Source: Bacteroidota bacterium (GTDB taxonomy: Bacteria > Bacteroidota > Bacteroidia > Chitinophagales > Chitinophagaceae). From it: a DNA stretch of 21,032 bases. The notes beneath the pieces are model-generated. The model saw nothing but the letters and a program-made list of their open reading frames with translations. It was not told where the DNA came from and searched no databases. The translations under genes and the position numbers were made by a program. Positions 1 through 7,259 of this stretch are shown here, piece by piece (position 1 is the first letter of the stretch; each line of letters opens with the position of its first letter). The stretch is taken from positions 1 to 21,032 of the forward strand of contig JAFAFV010000025.1 in NCBI GenBank assembly GCA_023423285.1. Direction: 5' to 3'.

Positions 1-323
1 GGGAGTAAGGTCGGGACGGTTGTTGCGGTCCACGGGGGTGGGCACGGTAATGATGTAGATGTTCGCGTCGCGGATGTCGGCGATATTACAGGAGCAGTGC
101 AGTCCGGTTGTGCCCGCCTGCAGCGGATTTTCTAAAGTGAGCACCGATTGCAACACTTCCGGCTCAATTTCCAGCGTGTCGTCATATCCTTCGTTGAGGC
201 GGTTCACTCTTTTTTTGTTGATATCAAATCCTACCACGGGGTATTGGGTAGCGAATAATCGGGCCAGCGGTAGTCCAACGTAACCAAGGCCGATGACGGC
301 GATTTTTTTTGGGCTATGTTCAT
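1..323 (-). CDS. Nucleotide-sugar dehydrogenase, N-terminal part (UDP-GlcNAc/GalNAc dehydrogenase type), apparent frameshift at start
   Basis: The minus strand encodes the NAD-binding N-terminus of a UDP-glucose/GDP-mannose dehydrogenase family enzyme; the rest lies outside the window. Visible features are the Rossmann motif GLGYVGLPLA right after the start, the strand-2 motif VVGFDINKKRV, and a TVPTPVDRNNRPDLTP segment typical of the enzymes that oxidise UDP-N-acetylhexosamines to uronic acids for capsule or O-antigen synthesis. The conserved frame (Lys-Lys-Ile-Ala-Val-Ile-Gly) has no in-frame ATG, GTG or TTG just upstream. The only nearby ATG (323-321) is one base out of frame, separated by a run of eight A on the coding strand (310-303). 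Nine A would give a normal start, MNIAQKKIAVIGLG. It may be a homopolymer sequencing error, a phase-variable tract, or an ATT start at 327. It is divergent from the sugar locus and probably unrelated to it. Confidence 0.85.
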
Positions 324-492
324 AAATGCCGCAAATGTAAGAAAAAGTGACCGGAAAGTAACCGGTAAGGCGTTGCTGCCTTCGTAATAATTTGAGTAAA
401 GAAACCCTTAGTAAAAAAAATATTTTAATAATATACCTGAGTTATTTAAATTTCTTTTATACTTTTGTGATGGAACATTAGACGATTGGAAT
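324..492. other. Divergent intergenic region
   Basis: This gap separates the minus-strand dehydrogenase from the plus-strand sugar locus. It becomes strongly AT-rich from about 410 to 465 and holds the promoter candidate at 460-467. Two AT palindromes sit just upstream of it: an imperfect one at 420-434 (ATATT-TTAAT-AATAT) and ATTTAAAT at 444-451. Either could be an operator, for example for the ROK protein, but AT-rich palindromes of this size arise easily by chance. A TACATTTG element on the minus strand (339-332) is so close to the dehydrogenase start that its transcript would be almost leaderless. Confidence 0.5.
460..467 (+). promoter_or_regulatory. Bacteroidota-type -7 element (TACTTTTG) upstream of the sugar locus
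   Basis: TACTTTTG matches the known Bacteroidota -7 consensus TAnnTTTG exactly. It lies 25 bases before the first ATG of the locus in an AT-rich tract, a sensible place for the operon promoter. No convincing -33 TTTG/TTG is visible at the usual distance. I found no equally good element in the short gaps between the downstream genes that I checked, so this may drive the whole run. One match to a six-base consensus is weak evidence by itself. Confidence 0.45.
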
Positions 493-2346
493 ATGCAGCA
501 TCCAAAACTTTACACGCTTGTTTTAACTGTATGGCTCTTTTTAAGCAGTAACCCGCTTGCAGCTCAATACGACCTTATTATTCTGGGGGGTGGCGCCAGT
601 GGTACTACTGCAGGGATACAGGCTGCCCGAATGGGTGTGAAAACGCTGATTATTGAAGAGACAGAATGGCTGGGAGGTATGCTTACCTCAGCAGGTGTTT
701 CAGCCATTGACGGGAATCACCAGCTCCCTTCGGGTTTGTGGAATGAATTTCGGGAAGGCCTGTATGCCCATTATGGCGGCGCAGCCAGGGTGCAGACAGG
801 CTGGGTAAGTAACACGCTTTTTGAACCATCAGTTGGAAACAACATTTTGAAATCCCTGGCCAATCAAAAGTTGTTGACCATTCTCTATAAAACGAAATGG
901 AGCGGTATTGCGAAGAAAGACAGTTTGTGGCAGGTTTCAGTCATCCAGAACAAAAAAAAGCGGGCTTATACTTCTAAGGTTTTAATTGATGCCACCGAGC
1001 TGGGTGATGCAGCGGCTTTTTTAGGCGTGAAATATGATGTGGGTATGGACAGCCGGCATGAAACCAAAGAATTCATAGCGCCGGAAAAGGAAAATGATTT
1101 TATTCAGGATGTAACCTATGTGGCCACACTGAAAGATTACGGTAAAAATACAGATAAAACCATTCCCATGCCTGCTGGTTACGATCCTGCGGAATTTGCT
1201 AAATCCTGTGATATTGCTGACCCGCTGCACTATGAAAACCCTAACAGCGACTGCCACCGGATGATGCTATATGGCAAGCTTCCCAATAATAAATACATGA
1301 TCAACTGGCCTATAAACGGCAACGATATTTACATCAACGTGATCGACAGTTCTGCCGCGGCGAGGGCACGCGAATATGAAAAGGCGAAGCAAAAAACACT
1401 GCGCTTTGTATATTATATTCAAAACAAACTGGCGTATAAGAATTTTGGTTTAGCAGATGATGAATTTCCTACCAAAGACAAGCTGCCCATGTTTCCATAT
1501 TTCCGCGAATCAAGAAGGATCAGGGGAATGGTGCGCCTTTCTTTGGATGACCTGATGGAGCCATTCCATCAAAAGACGGCACTTTATCGTACAGGCATTG
1601 CAGTGGGTGATTACCCGTTAGATCATCACAGCAATGAAAACAAAGAAGCACCCAAAATTGACTTTATTAAAGTAAAAATACCTTCTTACAACGTGCCGCT
1701 TGGCAGCCTGATTCCACAGGATGTGGAAGGATTGATTGTTGCAGAAAAGAGCATCAGCGTTACCAACATTGTAAATGGTGCCACACGCCTGCAGCCGGTG
1801 GTATTGCTTATTGGCCAGGCTGCCGGTACTTTAGCTGCCTTATCCGTTAAGCAAAACGTGCCGCCCGGGCAGGTTTCGGTAAGAGAGGTGCAAAAAGCAC
1901 TGCTGGCTGCAAAGGCTTATTTAATGCCGTATATCGACGTAAAACCAACAGACAAACATTTTGATGCCATACAAAGAATTGGTGCAACAGGCATTCTGAA
2001 AGGGTTTGGTGTGCCTTTTAACTGGGCCAATCAAACCTGGTTTTATCCTGAAAGAGAGATCAGCGAATATGAGCTGCTTCAGGGATTAAAAACCTATTAC
2101 CCATTTCCCACCACTTTTGCTGCTTCCGGCCAGCCGGTTACAGCCGCCTTCGTGTTAGAGGCAGTTAAAAAAATACATCCCGGCCTTACAGAGGATGGGT
2201 TGGCTGCTACGTGGAAAAATCTTTTTAATGAAAATGCTTACCGTTCTTCAGCCATTTTAAACAGGGGCATGGCGGCGGCTTTGATAGATGCCATTCTGCA
2301 ACCATTTGAGGTGGCGGTGGATATAAATGGGTTGCTTTCTCAATAA
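493..2346 (+). CDS. Secreted FAD-dependent oxidoreductase with SLH-like C-terminus
   Basis: A 617-residue flavoprotein of the FAD_oxidored type (PF12831-like). A signal peptide (about 1-24, ending LAAQ) is followed at once by the FAD-binding Rossmann motif LGGGASG (G32-G37), then IIEE near 53-56 for the ribose contact and the EWLGGM segment typical of the family. A second dinucleotide-domain segment lies near the end of the catalytic part (NGATRLQPVVLLIGQAAGTLAA). Members are often annotated in Bacteroidota as 'xanthan lyase' or fumarate-reductase-like, without experimental proof. Residues about 480-530 and 583-600 look like S-layer-homology repeats: IDVKPTDKHFDAIQRIGATGILKGF, then FYPEREISEYELL and LNRGMAAALIDAIL. 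It opens the locus and ends three bases before the next gene, so the two are probably co-translated. The substrate is unknown; oxidation of a sugar in the periplasm is my inference. Confidence 0.85.
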   Translation: MQHPKLYTLVLTVWLFLSSNPLAAQYDLIILGGGASGTTAGIQAARMGVKTLIIEETEWLGGMLTSAGVSAIDGNHQLPSGLWNEFREGLYAHYGGAARVQTGWVSNTLFEPSVGNNILKSLANQKLLTILYKTKWSGIAKKDSLWQVSVIQNKKKRAYTSKVLIDATELGDAAAFLGVKYDVGMDSRHETKEFIAPEKENDFIQDVTYVATLKDYGKNTDKTIPMPAGYDPAEFAKSCDIADPLHYENPNSDCHRMMLYGKLPNNKYMINWPINGNDIYINVIDSSAAARAREYEKAKQKTLRFVYYIQNKLAYKNFGLADDEFPTKDKLPMFPYFRESRRIRGMVRLSLDDLMEPFHQKTALYRTGIAVGDYPLDHHSNENKEAPKIDFIKVKIPSYNVPLGSLIPQDVEGLIVAEKSISVTNIVNGATRLQPVVLLIGQAAGTLAALSVKQNVPPGQVSVREVQKALLAAKAYLMPYIDVKPTDKHFDAIQRIGATGILKGFGVPFNWANQTWFYPEREISEYELLQGLKTYYPFPTTFAASGQPVTAAFVLEAVKKIHPGLTEDGLAATWKNLFNENAYRSSAILNRGMAAALIDAILQPFEVAVDINGLLSQ

Positions 2347-2349
2347 AAA

Positions 2350-3459
2350 ATGGAACATATGTCATTAAAAAACAGAAGAGATTTTATAAAAAACAGTGCG
2401 TTACTAAGCGCCACATCCCTTTTTGGTTCCAGCTCTTTCGGTAATCATGCGCTGGAACAACTACATTCCTCCCATTTAGAAACCGCTGAACTAAAAAATG
2501 AGTTTGCTATGCAAAAAAACCAGGGGCTAAAAATTACAGGTACTTTCCTGGATGAAATTTCCCACGATATTCCCCATCAGAACTGGGGCGAAAAAGAGTG
2601 GGATAAAGATTTTCAGCACATGAAAGCCATCGGCATCGATACGGTAATCATGATTCGATGCGGATACAGAAAATTCATTACTTATCCTTCCAGGTATTTG
2701 CTGGGCAAAGGTTGTTATAAGCCTTCAACCGATCTGCTGGAAATGTATCTGAAACTGGCAGATAAGTACGGAATGAAATTTTATTTCGGCTTATACGATT
2801 CGGGGAAATACTGGGATACCGGTGATATGAGCTACGAAGTAGAATCGAACATGCACGTGATTGAAGAAGTATGGAAAAATTATGGAGAAAAGCACAAAAG
2901 TTTTAAAGGCTGGTACATCAGTACCGAAATCAGCAGAGGCACTAAAAGCGCCATCCCGTCTTTCATTGCAATGGGAAAAAAATGCAAAGACATGTCGAAT
3001 GGCTTACACACTTTTATCTCTCCCTGGATTGATGGTAAAAAAGCCGTAGCTGCCAGCGGCACAGCACTTACCAAAGATGATGCCGTTTCAATAGCGCAGC
3101 ATGAAAAGGAGTGGAATGAGATTTTTGCCGGAATACATGAATACGTGGACGCCTGCGCTTTTCAGGACGGGCAGATTGACTATAATGAATTAGACGCGTT
3201 TTTTGAAGTGAATAAAAAACTGGCAGATAAGTACAACATGGACTGCTGGACCAATGCCGAAAGTTTTGACCGAGACATGCCGATTAAATTTCTGCCCATC
3301 AAGTTTGACAAACTGCGTATGAAACTGGAAGCCGCAAAAAGAGCAAACTATGATAAAGCCATCACATTTGAATTTTCACATTTTATGAGCCCGCAGTCCG
3401 CCTACCTACAGGCCGGGCATTTGTACAATCGTTATAAAGAATATTTCAATATCAAATAA
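2350..3459 (+). CDS. Tat-exported DUF4434 TIM-barrel protein (paralogue 1), putative glycoside hydrolase
   Basis: A 369-residue protein. The N-terminus has a twin-arginine motif, N8-R9-R10-D11-F12-I13-K14, followed by a weakly hydrophobic stretch rich in Ser and Ala, which predicts export of a folded protein. From about residue 58 it matches the DUF4434 family (PF14488), a TIM-barrel group related to clan-A glycoside hydrolases. Two glutamates sit where the acid/base and nucleophile would be: E193 in STEISR after a strand ending GWYI, and E304 in WTNAESFDRDMP. FQDGQIDY and FEFSHFMSP are also shared with the paralogue at 6115. ATG at 2350 is three bases after the previous stop; a second ATG at 2359 would also keep the Tat motif. 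The gene ends directly against the MFS porter. Activity and substrate are unproven. Confidence 0.8.
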   Translation: MEHMSLKNRRDFIKNSALLSATSLFGSSSFGNHALEQLHSSHLETAELKNEFAMQKNQGLKITGTFLDEISHDIPHQNWGEKEWDKDFQHMKAIGIDTVIMIRCGYRKFITYPSRYLLGKGCYKPSTDLLEMYLKLADKYGMKFYFGLYDSGKYWDTGDMSYEVESNMHVIEEVWKNYGEKHKSFKGWYISTEISRGTKSAIPSFIAMGKKCKDMSNGLHTFISPWIDGKKAVAASGTALTKDDAVSIAQHEKEWNEIFAGIHEYVDACAFQDGQIDYNELDAFFEVNKKLADKYNMDCWTNAESFDRDMPIKFLPIKFDKLRMKLEAAKRANYDKAITFEFSHFMSPQSAYLQAGHLYNRYKEYFNIK

Positions 3460-4878
3460 ATGAATACATCCGTTAACATCGGTTATGTTGCTTTTCTATC
3501 TGTGGTGGCGGCACTTGGCGGTTTGCTTTTTGGCTATGATACAGCAGTGATCTCCGGCACTATTTCGCAGGTAACCGCCCAGTTTCAGCTTTCCACGCTT
3601 CAAAGCGGCTGGTATGTAGGCTGTGCATTAGTAGGTTCTATTTTGGGCGTAATAGTAGCCGGCAAACTTAGTGACGGTGCAGGCAGAAAATGGACCATGA
3701 TGATCTCAGCCATTTTTTTTACGGCTTCCGGTTTGGGTTGTGCACTTTCGGCCAGCTTTGACCAGTTAATTTTATGGAGAATCATTGGCGGCGCGGGCAT
3801 TGGTATTGTTTCCGTCGTTTGCCCGTTGTATATATCAGAAATTTCGCCGGCATCACATCGCGGCAGGCTGGTATCATTATACCAACTGGCTATTACGGTG
3901 GGTTTTTTAGCAGCTTATCTGATCAATTATTATTTGCTTCAGCAATCGGTAAATTATGCGTCTTCCTCTTCTTTATTAACTCAGGTATTCAGCACAGAAG
4001 TGTGGCGCGGCATGCTGGGTTTCAGCACGCTGCCGGCTGTATTTTTTCTTTTCGTTTCATTTCTGCTGCCAGAAAGCCCCAGGTGGCTGCTGGTAAAAAA
4101 GCAGGAAGCGAAAGCGTCGGCCATATTTTCTAAAATTTATTCCGCTAAAGAAGAAGTGGCTTTTCAGATAAATGAAACAAAACAAATATTGCTACAGTCT
4201 GCACAGCAGCAATCCGGTTTAAAAATATTGTGGCAGCCTGGTTTTAGAAGCGCTGTTGGCATTGGATGCGCCATTGCTATTTTGGGGCAATTTATGGGTG
4301 TAAATGCGGTGCTGTATTACGGCCCTGCTATTTTTGAATCAAGCGGCCTGTCCAGCGGCGATTCGTTGTTTTATCAGTCACTAATAGGTGTGGTGAATAT
4401 GGTTACCACCATTATTGCCCTGTTTATTATTGATAAAGCAGGCAGAAAGAAGCTGGTGTATTTTGGTGTGTCGGGAATGATTCTGACGTTGTTATTGATT
4501 AGTGTGTATTTTTTATACAGTGCGGCATGGGGTTTACCGGCCACTTTTCTGCTCATATGTTTTCTGGCGTATATTTTTTTCACGGCCATCTCCATCAGTG
4601 CGGTCATTTTTGTATTTCTTTCTGAAATGTATCCCACCAAAGTGCGTGGCCAGGCCATGTCTATCGCTACGCTTGCTCTTTGGATGGGCACCTATCTTAT
4701 AGGCCAGCTTACGCCATGGATGCTTGAAACGCTTAAACCTTCCGGCACTTTCTTCCTGTTTGCTTTCATGTGCATTCCCTACCTGCTTATTGTGTGGAAG
4801 CTGATGCCGGAAACTGCCGGAAAATCGCTGGAAGAAATAGAAAGGTTCTGGTTAAAAGCGAAAAAAGATAACAAGTAA
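3460..4878 (+). CDS. Sugar porter family MFS transporter (XylE/GalP/GLUT-like)
   Basis: A 472-residue, 12-helix inner-membrane sugar:proton symporter. Hallmarks of the sugar porter family are visible: GGLLFGYDTAVISG in helix 1, GKLSDGAGRK in loop 2-3, PESPRWLL (204-211) after helix 6, GQFMGVNAVLYYGP (276-289) in helix 7, DKAGRKK in loop 8-9, SEMYPTKVRG (388-397) after helix 10, and PETAGKSLEEIE at the C-terminus. Aligned by eye to E. coli XylE, Q142, Q277, N282 and W408 of the sugar site are kept. XylE Gln288, Trp392 and Gln415 correspond to G276, F384 and L407. This argues against plain xylose or glucose transport. The start codon follows the previous stop with no gap. Between an exported hydrolase-like protein and a cytoplasmic epimerase, it likely imports the released monosaccharide. 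Confidence 0.92.
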   Translation: MNTSVNIGYVAFLSVVAALGGLLFGYDTAVISGTISQVTAQFQLSTLQSGWYVGCALVGSILGVIVAGKLSDGAGRKWTMMISAIFFTASGLGCALSASFDQLILWRIIGGAGIGIVSVVCPLYISEISPASHRGRLVSLYQLAITVGFLAAYLINYYLLQQSVNYASSSSLLTQVFSTEVWRGMLGFSTLPAVFFLFVSFLLPESPRWLLVKKQEAKASAIFSKIYSAKEEVAFQINETKQILLQSAQQQSGLKILWQPGFRSAVGIGCAIAILGQFMGVNAVLYYGPAIFESSGLSSGDSLFYQSLIGVVNMVTTIIALFIIDKAGRKKLVYFGVSGMILTLLLISVYFLYSAAWGLPATFLLICFLAYIFFTAISISAVIFVFLSEMYPTKVRGQAMSIATLALWMGTYLIGQLTPWMLETLKPSGTFFLFAFMCIPYLLIVWKLMPETAGKSLEEIERFWLKAKKDNK

Positions 4879-4889
4879 AAAAATAATAA

Positions 4890-6077
4890 ATGGACTTTAA
4901 AAAATTAGAACAGTTATACCGGAGCGAGTTGTTAGACAACGTTGTTCCATTTTGGCTGGATAAATCACAGGACAGGGAGTACGGCGGATATTTTACCTGC
5001 CTGGACAGACAAGGGAATGTATTTGATACCGATAAATTCATTTGGCTGCAAGCCCGCCAGGTATGGATGTTTTCCATGCTTTACAATAAAGTAGCGCAGC
5101 GACCGGAATGGCTGGAGTGTGCCCTGCAGGGTGCCGAATTTTTAAAAAAATATGGTCACGACGGCGCCCTGAACTGGTACTTTGCGCTTGACCGGCAGGG
5201 GAACCCGCTGGTACAGCCGTACAATATTTTCTCTTATACATTTGCCACCATGGCTTTTGCGCAGCTGAGTATGGCAACAGGGAATGAAGAATACGCAGAG
5301 ATTGCTAAGAAAACTTTTGATATTATTTTATCAAAAAAAGACAATCCCAAAGGAAATTGGAACAAGGCTTACCCCGGCACACGCAGCCTCAAAGGTTTTT
5401 CTCTGCCCATGATTCTTTGTAATCTTTCCCTTGAAATTGAGCACCTGCTTCCAAAAGAGTTTCTTCAGCAAACCATTGATGCCTGCATTCATGAAGTAAT
5501 GGAAGTGTTTCTGCGCCCTGAGCTGGGAGGAATTATTGTAGAAAATGTCAACACCGACGGCAGCCTCTCCGACACTTTTCAGGGCAGGCTTGTGAATCCG
5601 GGCCATGCTATTGAAGCCATGTGGTTTATTATGGATATTGGTGTGCGCCTCAACCGGGAAAGCCTGATTGAAAAAGCGGTACAAACTACGCTCACCATGC
5701 TTGAATATGGGTGGGATAAAGAATATGGAGGCATATTTTATTTTATGGACCGGAAAGGTTATCCTACTCAGGAACTTGAATGGGACCAAAAACTATGGTG
5801 GGTGCATATCGAATCGCTGATTTCTTTGCTGAAAGGTTACCAGCTTACCGGCTCACAGGATTGCCTGCAATGGTTTAACAAAATACACGATTACACCTGG
5901 AGTCATTTTAAAGACCCCCAATACCCCGAATGGTGGGGCTACCTTAACCGCCGCGGCGATGTGCTGCTTGACCTGAAAGGCGGTAAATGGAAAGGCTGTT
6001 TTCATGTGCCGCGTGGCTTATACCAGTGCTGGAATATTCTCCACAAGATAGATCAGCAAATGTCAGCTAACGCTTAA
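4890..6077 (+). CDS. AGE family sugar epimerase/isomerase (N-acylglucosamine 2-epimerase-like)
   Basis: A 395-residue cytoplasmic (alpha/alpha)6-barrel enzyme of the GlcNAc 2-epimerase family (PF07221), of normal length and with no signal peptide. Conserved features include R56 in QARQVWMFSMLYN, H239 and E242 in NPGHAIEAMW, WWVHIESL near the third catalytic area, and H372 in GCFHVPRG; the two histidines match the general-acid/base pair known in the family. Family members interconvert C2 epimers: GlcNAc/ManNAc, glucose/mannose, cellobiose, or aldose/ketose in the YihS group. Sequence alone does not tell which. The neighbouring MFS porter and ROK regulator resemble Bacteroides sialic-acid loci, where an AGE-type epimerase acts on ManNAc, but no sialidase or aldolase is present here. 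It sits 11 bases after the porter gene, so uptake and epimerisation are probably coupled. Confidence 0.88.
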   Translation: MDFKKLEQLYRSELLDNVVPFWLDKSQDREYGGYFTCLDRQGNVFDTDKFIWLQARQVWMFSMLYNKVAQRPEWLECALQGAEFLKKYGHDGALNWYFALDRQGNPLVQPYNIFSYTFATMAFAQLSMATGNEEYAEIAKKTFDIILSKKDNPKGNWNKAYPGTRSLKGFSLPMILCNLSLEIEHLLPKEFLQQTIDACIHEVMEVFLRPELGGIIVENVNTDGSLSDTFQGRLVNPGHAIEAMWFIMDIGVRLNRESLIEKAVQTTLTMLEYGWDKEYGGIFYFMDRKGYPTQELEWDQKLWWVHIESLISLLKGYQLTGSQDCLQWFNKIHDYTWSHFKDPQYPEWWGYLNRRGDVLLDLKGGKWKGCFHVPRGLYQCWNILHKIDQQMSANA

Positions 6078-6114
6078 ACATGATGGCAACTATATAAAAA
6101 AATTAAAGAAAATA

Positions 6115-7233
6115 ATGATTGCAAAAGAAACAAAAGGACGAAGAGATTTTATCAGAAACATTGCCATGGGTTCGGCGGGTATTGTGGCCGGCCAGGCAAT
6201 AATGGGTGGTGAGGCAAACGCGGCCATACCCACACCGCAGAAGCATGCTGCGCCAGACACAAAAAGAAAGCTGACCAATAAAATGTTTGAAACGCACTAT
6301 ATTTTAAAGGGAATGCCCATTCATGCTACGTTCCTGGATGAAGTGAGTTGGGATATTCCCCATCAAAACTGGGGCGTGGAAGAGTGGGACAGGGATTTTA
6401 AAGCGATGAAGGCCATTGGCATTAACACTGTAGTGATGATACGGTCTGGCCTGGGAAAATGGATCGCATCGCCGTTCGACAGTATCTTAAAAACAGAAGA
6501 TGTTTACTACCCACCCGTAGATCTTACTAAAATGTTTCTCACGCTGGCCGACAGGCATCAGATGCGGTTTTTCTTTGGTATGTACGATTCGGGCAAATAT
6601 TGGATTGAAGGCCATTTTCAAAAAGAAATTGATCTGAACTTAAAATTGATTGATGAGGTGTGGGAAAAATACGGGCATCACCCATCCTTCCAGGGCTGGT
6701 ATTTATCTCAGGAGGTGAGCCGGCGCACCAAAAACATGTCAAAAATATATGCAGAGGTAGGAAAACATGCCAAAGCCATTTCGAATAATCTTACCACTCT
6801 TGTTTCGCCTTATATCCACGGGGTTAAAACCGACCAGGTAATGGGCGGAGAAAAGCCTATTACCCTGCGGCAGCATGAAGAAGAGTGGAATGAAATTCTT
6901 ACCAACGTGGAAGGCGCGGTAGATATTCTGGCCTTTCAGGACGGGCAGGTAGACTATCATGAACTGCCTGAATATTTAGCAGTGAATAAAAAACTTGCAG
7001 ATGCGCATAAAATGAGATGCTGGACCAATATTGAATCTTTCGACCGCGATATGCCTATTCGCTTCCCGCCTATCAAATGGGAAAAACTGCTGGTAAAATT
7101 GGAAGCTGCCCGCCGCGCAGGCATGGAGGATGCCATTACTTTTGAATTTTCGCATTTCATGAGTCCTCATTCAACCTACCCCCAAGCGCCGCTGCTTTAT
7201 GAAAGATACAGAGAGCATTTCAACTTATCATAA
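6115..7233 (+). CDS. Tat-exported DUF4434 TIM-barrel protein (paralogue 2), putative glycoside hydrolase
   Basis: A 372-residue paralogue of the protein at 2350, alignable along nearly its whole mature length. It has a textbook Tat signal: G8-R9-R10-D11-F12-I13-R14, a hydrophobic Ala/Gly stretch and a likely cut after GEANA. The core starts near residue 64 with ATFLDEVSWDIPHQNWG. The putative catalytic glutamates are E200 in SQEVSR and E307 in WTNIESFDRDMP; FQDGQVDY and FEFSHFMSP are also kept. It differs from paralogue 1 in the loop after VVMIRSG (GLGKWIASPFD) and between SPYIHG and the QHEEEWNE helix, where it is shorter. Those are places likely to shape substrate choice. It lies 37 bases after the epimerase and 26 before susC. 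A product split between two related bonds or anomers is my inference. Confidence 0.8.
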   Translation: MIAKETKGRRDFIRNIAMGSAGIVAGQAIMGGEANAAIPTPQKHAAPDTKRKLTNKMFETHYILKGMPIHATFLDEVSWDIPHQNWGVEEWDRDFKAMKAIGINTVVMIRSGLGKWIASPFDSILKTEDVYYPPVDLTKMFLTLADRHQMRFFFGMYDSGKYWIEGHFQKEIDLNLKLIDEVWEKYGHHPSFQGWYLSQEVSRRTKNMSKIYAEVGKHAKAISNNLTTLVSPYIHGVKTDQVMGGEKPITLRQHEEEWNEILTNVEGAVDILAFQDGQVDYHELPEYLAVNKKLADAHKMRCWTNIESFDRDMPIRFPPIKWEKLLVKLEAARRAGMEDAITFEFSHFMSPHSTYPQAPLLYERYREHFNLS

Positions 7234-7259
7234 ATCTTATTTATTTAAACAATGTAATA

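Noticed and set aside
59..283. Plus-strand open frame at the window start
   Set aside because: It is the antisense shadow of the nucleotide-sugar dehydrogenase, whose minus-strand translation has clear family motifs.
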